Below are positions 22,500 to 64,000 of a stretch of 64,000 nt of DNA, in pieces. This DNA comes from Sipunculus nudus. Its lineage: Eukaryota; Annelida; Sipuncula; Golfingiida; Sipunculidae. The DNA lies in assembly GCA_026874595.1 (NCBI GenBank), contig CM049306.1, positions 11,119,019-11,183,018 on the forward strand, read 5' to 3'. The notes beneath the pieces were generated by a model, which did no database searches, was not told where the DNA came from, and was given only the letters and a program-made list of their open reading frames with translations. How positions within the stretch are numbered: position 1 is the first letter of the stretch; each line of letters starts with the position of its first letter. Position numbers and translations under genes: made by a program.

Positions 22500-23524
22500 C
22501 AGCATCACACAGCTAACATTTTTGGTAAAATGACTCAATTCAATCTCCATAATTCAGCCAAAAATCATTCATGTGGAACCATTAATGTCAATTATTATAA
22601 GAATTATTGTAGGGATTATTCTTGTAAAATATTTAACAAACTGGCCTCAGTGGCGTCAGTCTAAAAATGTTTTGCAGGTTTATAACTCATATGGGAAAAT
22701 ACAGCAAACTGGCTAAGTTCAGCTTCCCGTAACTCAGCCAAAAAGCACTGAACCAAAACCACTTGAACAAACTTGAATTATCAACATCTGAGGATAATTA
22801 ATGTGTGAGATTTAAGAAAAAGTCGCAGTGGTTTTTGATAAGAAGATCTTTGTAGCCACTGAACTAAAATGGGCTGTTATGGCATATGACTAAATTCAGC
22901 TTCCCATAACTTAGCCAAAAGTCACTGAACTGAGACCATTTGAACAAACTTCAGAAAGCACTACCCTAGGATCATTTCTGTGCGTTATTAAACAATTTGG
23001 CCATATGGTTTTAGAGAAGAAGTTTTTTGTAGCCCTCAGTGTGATACAGGCACTGATGACCCCGTACAAAAAAAGCCGATGCAGGTGGCGCCACCAATAC
23101 CTCAATTTCAGATATGACCTATGTGACCAACATTGGCATAAAATTTTGTGATGATAGCTCCAGCCGTTTCTGAGATTTAAATTTTAATATGCTTTTTTGG
23201 ACAGATGACAAAGATCAACCTCCTGTAAGTTCCAGAGAGATTGTTCCAGGGATCATTTCTGTGAAATATTGGACAATTTAGCTTAACAGTTTCGGAGAAG
23301 AAGATTTTTAAAGCTTTTTAAGCTTTTTCCCTATAAAATCTAAGAAAATGCAGTTAGCCAAAAAATAAGCAAAATCCGATAGAGTTTTTCAGATGACTAA
23401 TTTTATGCATAAAATTTCGTGATGCTAACTCTTGCCGTTTTCAAGTTAGTATGGGTTAACGTACAGACGACGGACGCCGGACGACGCCACACCATCGCAT
23501 AAGCTCACAGGTTCACTAAAAAAA
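22500..23524 (-). mobile_element. Fourth Helentron-like family, partial, with ~178-bp tandem core
   Basis: The phrase 'cagcttcccgtaactcagccaaaa' recurs near 22541, 22720 and 22898, giving about 178-bp spacing. A further related segment (23083-23460) contains GGTGGCGCCACC. The terminus GCATAAGCTCACAGGTTC then ACTAAAAAA (to about 23524) follows a run of GGACG words, as in the other families. The opposite end was not located. Confidence 0.55.
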
Positions 23525-23526
23525 TA

Positions 23527-24720
23527 AATGTAATATATTCACTTTGGACTACTTTCACATCAATCTACACAAGAGACACAGTAGAAATCTTGATTAAAAT
23601 TATCAACTACTTTCACATCAATCTACACAAGAGACACAGTAGGAATCTAGATTAAAATTATCAACTGCATCTTTGTCTATCATTTATTTCATCCATGTGA
23701 TCCCTAATAATTAGTAATGAATAATATGATTTATTTTTGTTATCATTAAAATTGAACTGAAAAATACCACAGGTGACTGCATGGTGTTATTTGGATTACG
23801 TGACATTCTATCCATCCATACAAGATTCTTACATCATCAGTAACTGCAAGTTAATTTTCTGTTACTCATCAACTAACAAATTCCTTTTCTATTAATTTTT
23901 CTTTAATTTGTTATTAAAAACCAATAAAGAATTATTAATTTATTGTTTATTGTTATGTTGTTGGTCAAAACAACTACTAGATGAGTTGGGTTGGACACTA
24001 GCCATAACAAACACGACTCAGTTAGGGCCCCCTACTGAGTCATGACACAAGCCAAATTAAGAACCGCCCTGCAAGTCCGCGCCACGCTTTATAACCATAT
24101 CTCCGCATACAGTCGGCAGGCAGACCGCAGGCAGAAATCTCCCATACATGCAGAACATTATACGAATATATTGGGTTAAAACAGAATATTTCACACATGG
24201 TAGGTGTCGTTGGAGAGATAAGAAACTTATTAAAAGGTCAAGTGTTTTTTTTTTAAGTGACACGGTACTTGTAAGCAATGAGGCGTTGTCAAAAATGACA
24301 AAAATATTTGCATCCTCATGGGGCCTTATAATGCAATCCTCAGAGTTAGATGTCCAGGCACTCTGGCAAGCCAGTAATCTGGCCATTATGTCAGAGGGCC
24401 GATCTGGCGCTAGGTTGGACACCTGGATCAACTGTGGCTGGCTATAAGCTGCCTGGCTGCCCCAGTGTATGCTTCGCCTCAAGCGTGCATAATTTGCTGA
24501 AAGGTCAACAAGGTCAACATAGAGGTGACTGAAGAGGAGTTGGGCTAATTATTTCAACTTTCTAAACTAAAAAGCTGAAATCCTTATGTGTGCATGATAT
24601 GAAAATTATATCAACAGTGCTCACAGGAAACAAAAATGCCATGGTCAAAGTTGGGCAAAATTTAAGGTATTAATTTTATATTTATACTAATAACTAAAAC
24701 TAATAATGAAAAATTCAGAA
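23527..24720. repeat. Dispersed repeat copy A (pairs with 40335-41100)
   Basis: The block 23527-23998 matches 40335-40736 closely in the same orientation ('cactttggacta', 'gaatctagat', 'ctatccatc'). The block 24412-24720 matches 40730-41100 ('acacctggatcaactgtggctggc'). The two halves are continuous at 40 kb but separated here by an insertion. Confidence 0.8.
24000..24412. mobile_element. ~410-bp insertion flanked by a 10-bp direct repeat
   Basis: Compared with the uninterrupted copy at 40.7 kb, an extra segment is inserted here, flanked on both sides by GGTTGGACAC-like sequence. It has its own composition and includes an open frame that I do not recognise (24057-24482, -). A direct repeat of about 10 bp is compatible with a target-site duplication. 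The element type is undetermined. Confidence 0.6.
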
Positions 24721-24826
24721 CTAATTTTGGGTATTCAACTGAATCTTGATTAAATAATGTTACATCCCTGACAAAAAATCTCTTGCTTCAGCAATCCTCT
24801 TGTTAAGGAGTAAATTGTTTTCTTGA

Positions 24827-27364
24827 TTTTTAGCTCAGCTGACTGTAAGTCAACTGAGGTGTAGGAATGGCGCTTTGTCCGTCGTCTGTCCGGCTGTCCG
24901 TTAGCAGGGTACAAATCGTAACTGCTGGACCTAAAAATTTCTAAGTGAAAATCCGTGGAGGTCAATAAAAAATTTCCTTGGAAACCTGAAATTAAGTCAC
25001 TACTATATACTATATTGACCATGATTAGTTTTGTCAGTTACCGAAAAGTGTCGGTGCCACCTGTATTTTTTATTTTAACGAATATTTTTCTATTTTTTTT
25101 TACTAGAAAATGACAACAATCATGTCAGTTTCTCAGCTGTAATTACATCTAGTGTCCAAAAACGTGGTGTGTGTATTGATCACAAGTGGATGCCATATAG
25201 TAATCACCCTGTCTGTCTTTTTGTCTGTCTGTCTGTCGATCCATCCATCCACACAAATTTGTTTCCTGATAATAACTACAGGTTGTATTGACCCATGGAT
25301 TTCAAACTTGACTTACGTATGGCCCACCACTAAAGCAAGAACCTATATGATTTTTGGGTCAGGAGGTCAAAGGTCAAGATCACAGGACTCACTTATTTAA
25401 AAAGATTATGGCTGCATTTTAAGCCAAGCTTTTAATCCCAAACTTTCCATTTTGCGCATTTGGCTGACTTGCCAGTATGGGGAGAGCATAAATGAATATG
25501 GGGTCACATGGTAAAAGGTCAAGGTCATAGGGGCCATCTGTTCACAAATTAGGTTCCAGATGATAACTCCAGTTTAGTTTGACATATTGGTTTCAAACTT
25601 AATTATATATGACTCACCACTAAAGTAAAAACCGTGTCGATTTTTGGGTCCAAAGGTCAAGGTCACAGCACTCATTTTTAAAAAAAGAATGCATATGCAT
25701 TTGAAGCCAAACTTTTCATCACAGACCTTTCATCTTCAAAATATTACTAACCTGCCAAAAAGGGAAGATTCTGTTCAATTCTTGCGTCATGAGGTCAAAG
25801 GTCAAGGTCACAATACCCACTTATTTAGAAAGATTGTGGACGCATTTTAAGCCAAACCTTCCATCTTGCACATATAGCTGAGCTGCCAATAGGGGGAGAA
25901 CTTGATTGATTTGGGGGTCACAAGGTCAAAGGTCATGGTCACAGGGGCCCAGCTGTCCACAAATTTGTTTCTGGATGATAACTCCAGTTTGGATGGGCAT
26001 ATTGGTTTAAATTTTTGACTTATATATGACTCACCAATAATGTAAGAACCCTTTTAATTTTGGGGTCATAAGGTCAAAGGTCAAGGTCACAGGACCCACT
26101 TCTTTAAAAAGATTGTTGATATATTTTTAGCCAAACTTTCTGTCCCAAACCTTTTATCTTACAGATGTTGCTCACCTGCCAATAGTAGAAGTAACCTATG
26201 GATTTTGGGGTCAAAGGTCATGGTCATGGGGCCATCTATCCACATATTAGTTTCCAGATGATAACACCAGTTTGGTTTGAAATATTGGTTTCAAACTTGA
26301 CTTATATGTGTCCCACCACTAAAGTAACAACTGTTGATTCTGGGGTCATGAGATCAAAGGTCAAGGTCACAGGACCCACTACTTTAGAAAGATTGTGTAT
26401 GCATTTTAAGCCAAACTTTTCATCTCAATCCTTTCATCATTGACATGTGGTGCACCTCCCAATGGGGGAAGTTTCCTTTTGATTTTGGGTCACAAGGTCA
26501 AAGGTTAAGGTAACAGGGCCCATCCATTCACAAATTAGTTTATAGATGATAACTCCAGTTTGGGTAGACAGGTTAACTTCAAACTGATCACAGGACCAAT
26601 ATATTGAAAAACCTCATAAACATATATTTGTTGTTGAGTGACCAAATATCTTTCCTGATTTTTTACAAAGTGCAATATATTTGGGGGCCCATAACTTTTT
26701 AAAATTATATAATACAGACCTAATTTCTAGCATGTGCATAGGAACTATATAGAGGAATATTTATGGTAAATATGAGAAAAACAAATGAGTGGTTTTTATA
26801 TTAGGCAGTCCCGTAGTGTGCGAATAGGTTTTTAATAAAAAATGGAGGTTTTTCCTAATTTTTCAAAGGAACAAAGTTGCAAAGACCCAGTTTTCGGCTT
26901 GGTAGGAGATCTTGGGGACATCTAACATTATGCAGAATTTTGGATAGGTCTTACGGTTTCAAAACATGCCACATCTATGGACAGACAGACAGACAGACGA
27001 CGGACAATGGACCATGACTATAGCTTATAGTCAGCTGAGCTAAAAAACAGATTCAATTGAACAAATGTGTAAACTACTGAAATGTCAACAGTTAATCAAA
27101 AAGCCAACTGATATTATGGTAAAGGTATAGATCATTTGTTCACAAACTGCTCACATGCTTCAGTTTCAACATTAGGAAACACATGGCCAGGTCACAAAAT
27201 ATTTTTTTGCAACAATTTCTTGCTCATCAATACAAACCAATCATATAAACCAACCATGGCCTATATTACCTCTTCCTCTTACACTTTATCTCCATTTTAT
27301 ATTATTTTAGATTTTTACCTTCAAGGTCAACTTTAGCTGAGCAGAGTGACCCATGGGTCCCTTG
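24827..27364 (+). mobile_element. Large Helentron-like element with AGGTCA-rich tandem core, composite
   Basis: The 5' end TTTTTAGCTCAGCTGACTG is at about 24827 and a 3' end TTTAGCTGAGCAGAGTGACC then CATGGGTCCCTTG ends at about 27364. The 25140-26560 core has at least nine degenerate units of about 130-150 bp, many with the block GGTCA(A)AGGTCAAGGTCAC. An opposite-orientation end (TCAGCTGAGCTAAAAA, to 27046) indicates a second, nested or abutting copy. The core is homologous to 12840-13780 in NDUFB11 intron 2. Confidence 0.7.
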
Positions 27365-30300
27365 ATTTTTTTTTGCGGTTGAAAACTTAGTGAATATCCC
27401 CAACGATCACCAAACTGTCGGAGTTTTTCGGCACCCCTTCTGCCGGAGCATATAATTTGCTCAAGTTTGAGCTATTCCGCAAATCAGAGATCCCTATTAA
27501 GATATTCTGGGTTTTAGACCCTCATTATCAGATAAGTTAAATCTGTCGTGGTCATGCCAGATGAGTGGTCATTTTGAATTTTAAGTTAAAACAGTAGGCT
27601 GTTATGTATTAAACCGCGACTGGCAATACCAGAGGGTAAATCACAGGCGCTTCAATTGCTATTAGTGTAGATTTTGGTTAAATTAGTTACTTTTTCGAGT
27701 CATTTCCTTATAACTATTACTTATTTTAACTTTCCTAGTTTTTTTATCACACCATATGGTCAATCTCCTCATTATAAATATTATTTTGCATTTAGTGTTA
27801 CAAGACTTTTGATGTTGGTAACATGCATGGGTGAAGGAGCACTGACTGTCCATAAATTTTTATGTCCTTGAAAACAATTTTCAGGTCCTTGAAAAGTGCT
27901 TGAAATTTTTTTCATGATAAGTGTAGGAACCAGCACCATCACACTGTTACCAGTAGGTCTACATAACCTCCAAGGCTCTCATGAAAGAGTTTCAATCATT
28001 TCTGCCATCTGGTGGAAAACTATACAACTAAAAGGGTTGTGAATCATGATGCAAACAGCCTCAACAGACAAGTCACTCACTTTATAGTATTTAAACAAGA
28101 CCAGTAGATTACCATCGTTTATTCTGGCATTCAAGTACAATCAGTTTACAAAATGGAGGGTTCAACAACAACATGTACATTAAATATTTCAAGAAAATTT
28201 AATATCAGTAAAATTCTTTCTTTTCTAACCTTACAGAACAAACCAGTGGACTGGTATTAGGTCTGGAGACTGCACATATGGTAATGTTGTGGGATTTATA
28301 TTATTCATTACTATCTATTCAGACATGTAATTGTCTTTTACACAGCTGTGTGGTACACCAGGCTGAATATTTATTATTTAACTGTATTCCGTAGGCAAGT
28401 TGGTAATACTGTACACTAAAACTGTACAGTCACTCATGACAATATAACTAAACTTACTTTTCAGATGCATACTTCTGATGTGTCCTTGTGATTAACTGCT
28501 ATGTTGGTCATCATAATCTTATTAGATCACATTATACATAAAAAGTGGATTCTTGATAAAATCAATATAATCCTTGATGTCATAATTCTAAATTCATTCA
28601 AGTAAATCCCTTACATATTATCTGTCTTAACTTAAGACATCATGTATATTCATAAGCCCTCTGAGATGGTCAAAATAGAAAAATAGAGTTTGGAAAACGT
28701 AAGGAAATATTCTCCAGGCAGTGCCAATCAGAGTTTGGACCCTTCAAAACTGCTTCCTCAAGGCAGTTAATTCTACAAGTCTGATCAAAGTAATAAATGC
28801 AAACTGTATGACTAAATCTGATCTGGTCCAGTGGCTTGTGGATATGAGCTAAAAAAATTGCAATCATTTAAATGGCTAACATGCCAAAATTACTGTTAAC
28901 ATGAGTTGTAAATAAAATAAAAACAGAGACAACTTAATTCTTAAATATATTTTTTTTTTGCTAAAACTTAATAATATCAAGCAAAAGCTTCCTCCTTTTT
29001 TAATGAATTTGATTTTCTGTGCAAAATAGGTACCAGTAGATGAACTGTTTCAATGTTTAACAATTGCACTTCTACACACTGTTCTCTTCCCAACCACTGA
29101 TGTAAGATATATAAATATGTAAATGGTGTCATATGAAACAAAGCCTTCTTCATAATTTCCTGGATGATAGTATTTGAAAACCAACCCATTTCCTCAATTT
29201 TTTATCTGGTGCGAGATAATGTAAAAGTCTGTATTTCTTAAACACTTTGCCCAAAATACTGAACACACATAAAAGTAGGTCATCTATGATTTTTAATCTG
29301 TACAGATTGCTATTAATGAATCCTGGTTAAATGTATTAACTTGTTGACATAAAACCTATAATATGCAAAATAACCATGAGCCTATTAAATACCACATGTA
29401 TTAACAACCTGCTAATAATCTATTAAAAAGTATGTTAATTAAGTAATTTATAATTTGGGCACATAATACTCCTCAATGCATGGATAACAAATCCTATAAA
29501 TTTTTCTCCATTTAAAAGACAACATTACCAAAATCACTGACACAAGCATGAAAATCAAGATCAACAAGGATGTGAAAAGTTCCAGAGTAAGTAATCTCAA
29601 CTAAGTTCAGATCTTTAAATTGGATGAATTGTAACACCCAGTGTGAAAATCAGATCACATTTCTTACGGATATAAGGAAGATTTTAAACAAAACAATTAA
29701 GTAGAAACTCTGTTTATTCCAAATAATGAGAAACATGAATTCTGTAAATAAGCACACTGCAGTGTTTTTAAATCTATGGTCATCTGGAACATGTTCTACT
29801 CTATTTGAAAAGTGATCTAAAACCTATTACCACAGCAAAATGATTATGGCATAAAGCTATTCTGACCAATAGTAATGGAAGGCATTGAGATAACATTGCA
29901 CACAAACTTCTGAAGTACATAAGGAAAATATGAAAGCAAATCTTGATTTTTATTAGTCATAGATGTGCTGAGTGTGAAAAAAAGGTTACAGGTACATGGA
30001 GGAATTTCAGTAAGTCTAATCTACTTGCTTCTGATATGGAGGTGCCCTTACTTAAGTTACTGTAGGGGAGGTTTCACTGAATTTCTAGAGGATCACATAA
30101 AGGAGCAACAATTTTCAGATTTTTTGGGTCATATTTTTGGTCATACATTCAGCAGTATGTGTTTCCTCATATACCTGGGTAATTGTTTAAATTCATACAC
30201 AAGTATATTTTCATGCTAATGTCTGACATTTTTATTGCTCCTACAGCTAGGACACAGGGAATGAAGAAGTTCAAACTCATTTCTGATGGACATGTTTGTT

Positions 30301-33300
30301 CTCGGACTTGTGCAAAGGACTCATTTATCACAACAAACATGTTGCAATGTTAATTCAATTCAAATTTGAGGGACTAAAAGTGATAACCTGTGACAGGAGA
30401 AGAAAGAAAACTTAATTTGTACTGCATAACTTAATGAAAGAATGGCAGATGATGAAATTCAAGATCTGGGATTAATTGCAGTCTATCATCAAACAGAAAA
30501 TTTTTAGGGTAGGAGAAATATGTTCTTGATATGTTCATTAACAAAACACATTTTTTTATTATAACATAGCCAGGGGCCTTGACCAAAGTACATGTATATA
30601 TGTAACTGATGGTCAAATATCTGACAGAGTATAACAACAATTTAGCTTACAAGAGTCTGGTCTAAGGTACCATAAATTTCTACAACTTTCCATGCCTTTG
30701 TAACTACCAAGTCATAGTCACTTCAGGATCTGGAACTATATGAAATATCAGGAAATCGAATAGATTTTGTACAACTGGTACCATGGACAGCAAAGTATAG
30801 CACAATACTTGGTATTTTAAATTTTTATAGCATCAATTTTGTGAAGCTGGAGCAAAAGAAAGCTTGGTCTTCAGGAGCAGGAATAATTGAACAAGTTCTC
30901 CTGATTCATTAAACAATTAAGCAGTACATGATCCATAATTGTTTGGCTTAGGTTGGCCATTTTTTTTTAAGTGAGGTGGTTTCAGTTCAGCAGACAGATT
31001 CCTCAGCACAGTTTCCTTCCTTTACAAAAGTTGACATTCAGCTCTGATTAATACAAATATGACTTAAGAATGCTGGATGTGTATCATCTGTCTAATATAA
31101 AATCAAGCACTGGTGCAAAATGAATGTATCTACATGTTGTTAAAACTAGTCTAGTCTGTCTAGTACCTTAAACCCTCTGTACAATATAAACAAGAATTTA
31201 AAACAATAAATTTGTCTCAGGTTACCAAGGTTATTTATACGTAACATTAATCTCCGAGTTTCTGCTTATTTTTTTTAAAGATTTCAAGTGACAACTAAAC
31301 ATACCTGTTTCTTTTCAAACACAAACATACCTTTGTAAATATGTTTCCACAATAGTCAGTGTTCATATTCTAATTTATACATAATTATCATAGAAATATA
31401 TCAAGTGAGAATTTTCAAAGGTGTCACATGATGCAAATTTTTTTCAATAAACAATAACCACTCTGAATGCATCACCATAAAATATTTTAAAACAATTAAT
31501 AAAAATAATTGTCTCAGCACATCAACAGATAAAAAATCTCATCATTCCTGCTTCCAAGGAAAATGTTGAAAATGTACAATAATTTTACACAGTCGTGCAA
31601 CTCTCTGCTATGGAGAGAGACCCAAATAAACATGACAAAAATATAATATAACAGACGTTAAACATGTGCTAGGAGAAGTTTTTTAAAGCAAGTGGGTCAT
31701 GTAAATCAGATATTTTGATTTTATGATCAAAATAATACATACACCAGAAATTAATGTTAACATTTTCTTTTTAACACAGGGCCATTATCATGTATTACTC
31801 AATGGAGCTCAGAATCTTTTAATATAATTATGTACACCTTGATAACAATCATGACACATACCAGTACAGTAAACTATATAATCCATTTATGAGAAACAAA
31901 ACAGAACAAAATGCAACACAGGTTGCATAGTTAACGCAGTACCCTGGTGTGTACCAGAAACTTAAATGATAAAACCTGCCTCCATAAACTAAAACCAGTG
32001 ATCTACACATGAATGGGACCTGTTAACAAAAATTAAAGAATATTTTACAAAAGAAAATACAATATCATCATTCCCAGCATTTTTCCATGTTCACTGATAT
32101 TTTCTTTGTTCCCACAGAATTGTGTGTATTATATTTCACAAAATATGTGTTTTATATTCCCCTCATGTTCCCAAAATCTATTCCTATCAGTTTTGGTAAT
32201 ATATCCCGATGTAAATTCTTCTGTCATTTATTTGACACAGACATAAAAAGTACAAAAATTCAATAATATTTTGTATACTTATAATTAGGACATACAGGGC
32301 TCAACTCTGCCATTATCCCTTAATTTTTACCAAGGCCAATAAAACCACTGGAATCATTCATCTCTATGGGCTTGAATTCATCTGGGAGTTATTAATTAAC
32401 AACTGGCAGCCATATCTTACTTTCACAGCTGAGTAAGTAGGAATAAAAATTCAAAGGTCTGTTTTGTTATGAGATTTTTCAGCTTTTAATTGTCTGTTTG
32501 ACTGGTGTTTCTATCCTGCTATCCTTGGATATATCATAAAGTAGCCAATAAATGTTAAATGGCTGAACAATGAGAAAATGATGGGAAAACAATCTTATAT
32601 TTTCATTCACTGAAATATCCCCTATCTTTACATGCAAATGTCCCTTAAGGAACTTAATAATAACCTCAGATATTTGGTAAAATATATTACCAGTGGAATT
32701 TTCCTAAATACCAGTATACTTGTACACATATAGTTAAAATAGTAAAAGTGGCTTCACACCACTGGAAATATGTTTAAAATTTAAAATACAGACGGCATAA
32801 TTGAATGCATTATTTAAGTATCACTTCCAATTTAATGAAAAATAAAACAATCTTCATACAAATCTGTACAACAGTTTCTTTAACACTACCAGTTTAAGGC
32901 TCTAAATATTTCAGTACATGAAACATTTTGATTTAATGCACAACTTGTGTAACTCCATCTGCATGCATATCAGATACTATTCATAAAACTGGCAGCCCAC
33001 TATCATCTCCTCACCAGACACTGGCAAAAGTGACTTTTAAAAACACATCAGCACAAAAAATTACAGAATTATTCTGATAAATGCCTTATCTCCACTGTAA
33101 TGTCTATCTGATTCCCTGCTCAAAAAAAATTATTAAAAAGAAACTGAATCAACTGCATAAATACAAATATATCTAATGAGCCTATTATCTATACATTTAA
33201 TAAATGCCCCTGTAATCAGAGTCGCATATAATGTTCCCACACATTCACAACCAGTTAACATTTTTTTTACACATACAAAAAAGTAAGAGGTGTCTAGGTG

Positions 33301-34484
33301 GTACGTGGTGGTAGGAATAGTTCTTAAAATCATCACCAGGGGTCATTACTGTTGAATCACCCCTCCTAAAAGCTGGTGTTATTTATATGATAGAGATTAT
33401 TGCCAATGTGGTAAAAAGTACATATAAGTCTATGATCTGAGCACAGGAAGTGTCAAGGAACTAATCTTTCTCTCTGCATTTCCCCCCTGGAAAACTGACT
33501 CTAGGTAATCAAGAGTTGAATGAAACAGCACTGAGTCTGAGTGAACTCTTGCATGAAATAAAAAAAAGAATGTGATCAGGCTGTTGTGTTCATCTCCCTT
33601 AGCCTGAGCACCATCAAGAGTCTGATATGTTTTAAGTTTCCTTTTATCCACAGACACACACATACACATGGCCACATCACAAACTAACACTGATGTGAGA
33701 GATAAAAAAATCACAATATTTCTTATTCATTCAATAATGTATACATATAAAGATCTGTAAGTGTGAATGTGTATATAGGCTCCTTTCTGTAATGTGTTTG
33801 TTTGTGTATGTATATCTTAATCTGTCACAAAAAACACTTTCCTTTAAAACTTCAAACTTCTTTGACAGCTGTATTGTTGCAAAAATGCAACTCATTACAT
33901 TTATCACCACAGCAACTACCAAAGAGGGCAGCTTTACACTCTGTAAACATACCAGTCAACATCTTGTGATTAATTTACATATGTGAAGAGTATTCTGAGA
34001 GTGAAAGTAAACAAAAACTATAACAAACTTAAGCAAAGGACAAAATGAAACTAAAATGTACAAGTAGTGTACATATTTTTTATCTTACCAACTAAATGAA
34101 TTGTAAAAATTTATTTGTGAAAAGTTAAAAGTGCATAAAGTACAAAATGAAACAAGCTGTGAATGTTGAATATTCATGAGATTCCTGGAGATAAATGTTG
34201 TACCACCACAATACTTAGATCATGTACAGTGTATATATGTGGACTATGAAAGGCATACCAAGGTCTAGTAGATTCTGAATTCAAAGAGTTTCAACCACAA
34301 TGCTGCTTCCCTGATCACCTGATCAATCCCATCATGCACTGTGAAATACCCAGCATGCACCGCCCACAGCATCTTTCATGTGCTGCAGTTGTCCTCCCCT
34401 GGAGTGATTAAAGAAATGATGACACTCCAATTTTTGTTGCTCAAGGCGTCTGTTGGAATTCAATTGTCTACTGTGTCAAAATGT
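27365..34484. other. Repeat-poor AT-rich region, possible long CaMKI 3' UTR or flank
   Basis: Over seven kilobases show no coding exon, none of the repeat families common elsewhere, and only small ORFs. It lies directly downstream of the CaMKI stop on the minus strand, and several AATAAA hexamers on that strand occur, the first noted at 34115-34110. A long 3' UTR followed by intergenic DNA is a reasonable reading. I see no direct proof of transcription. Confidence 0.4.
34110..34115 (-). terminator. Candidate CaMKI polyadenylation hexamer
   Basis: AATAAA on the minus strand about 370 nt after the CaMKI stop. Other hexamers exist further downstream, so this is one candidate among several. Confidence 0.3.
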
Positions 34485-63305
<28,821 letters not shown>

Positions 63306-63473
63306 CTACAACAGAGCAAAGAACAGATTAATCTTTTTAAAAGCAGTTGTTTTTGAGACATCAATGCCATCGCTAAAGTTTTAAACAAGGTCAAGATCAT
63401 TTGATATATAGTGAATGATAAAGTTTGAGACTGAAAAGGTATCCATCTCACTGTGGGATAAAAAAACTACAAA

Positions 63474-63598
63474 ACAAGGGACCCATGGTTCATGGCGCTC
63501 AGCAGATTGTAACAGTTATAACTGCATCACCATAGATTTTTTTGAAGTTGCAATATAAATACTATCTTCAGTGATGAGGAACTAGGGCTCAATGACTG

Positions 63599-63630
<32 letters not shown>

Positions 63631-63963
63631 TTTTTTAAGTTTATAAATTTCCTATATATTTACAGTATATCATATATATCTGAATATTTAAATTGATTCA
63701 CAAATCTAAATTGCACCAACATTTATACTTAATTTAGTCAGGTAACATCACATTATGCACACATTTGTATTTCTTTCTTTTTTTTATAAAATTAATTTTT
63801 TTAAATTTGCAAAGCAATAAATATATGAAAATAACACTCCAGAATTAACAAATTTAAATTGCACCTTAATTTATCCATGATTTGTTTCATATATTATCAA
63901 ATTATGCCTACTGATGGGTTAAATTATATTTTGTTTCATTATTTAAAAGGAAATAATTTCTTA
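63474..63963 (-). mobile_element. End of an AGCTCAGCTGA-family element containing G27
   Basis: ACAAGGGACCCATGGTTC then GGCGCTCAGCA opens the element. An uninterrupted G27 tract is at 63598-63624. Body sequence at 63640-63900 resembles 44930-45120. A new end (ACTAGGGTCCCATCGGTC) begins at 63964 and runs out of the window. Confidence 0.6.
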
Positions 63964-64000
63964 ACTAGGGTCCCATCGGTCTCGACGCTCACCTGCATTT
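63964..64000 (-). mobile_element. Start of another Helentron-like element cut by the window edge
   Basis: ACTAGGGTCCCATCGGTC then GACGCTCACCTGCATTT has the ACTAG, hairpin and subterminal-repeat order seen elsewhere. Confidence 0.5.

Noticed and set aside
24057-24482. 141-codon minus-strand frame as a gene
   Set aside because: It crosses the boundary of an insertion into repeated DNA and shows no recognisable domain; kept only as part of an unclassified element.

Overview
This is a 64-kb piece of an animal nuclear genome. Genes are split by GT-AG introns, the DNA is AT-rich, and most intergenic and intronic sequence is transposon-derived. The repeats point to a mollusc, most likely a bivalve: many short non-autonomous elements have hairpin ends and cores of tandem 160-350 bp repeats, the pearl/HINE-like architecture known from bivalves. 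The species cannot be named from the sequence alone. No rRNA operon, tRNA or CRISPR array was seen. || Layout: (1) 1-2378 holds the 3' part of a decayed L1-like LINE with an intact reverse-transcriptase core and broken downstream frames. (2) 3642-4061 (-) is the N-terminal coding exon of ATRIP, the ATR-interacting checkpoint protein; its other exons are not recognised here. (3) 7.6-16.4 kb (+) is a complete three-exon NDUFB11 gene, a mitochondrial complex I subunit, with its introns full of repeats. (4) 16.7-27.4 kb is repeat-rich with no gene recognised. (5) 27.4-34.5 kb is unusually clean AT-rich DNA, possibly the 3' UTR and flank of the next gene. (6) 34485-63305 (-) carries the last six coding exons of a calcium/calmodulin-dependent protein kinase I (CaMKI), from the PEN motif of the catalytic loop to the stop codon. 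They were rebuilt exon by exon with matching splice phases; the 5' exons lie beyond the right edge. || The three genes share no pathway (DNA-damage checkpoint, respiration, calcium signalling) and look like ordinary neighbours. ATRIP and NDUFB11 are divergent; NDUFB11 and CaMKI are convergent. || The most interesting content is the repeat landscape. Several unrelated-looking families share one terminal grammar, read in the transposon orientation: TTTTTAG at the 5' end, then tandem core repeats, a subterminal inverted repeat, a hairpin, and CTAG followed by T at the 3' end. This is Helitron/Helentron-like. One nested insertion (38456-39130) shows both ends. Other notable items are a 1.09-kb element with perfect 25-bp inverted ends enclosing a 5S-rRNA-like Pol III motif, arrays of nuclear-receptor half-sites inside repeats, a palindrome-bearing satellite, and two large intronic minisatellites in CaMKI. 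All coordinates were read by eye; element ends are approximate to a few bases unless stated.
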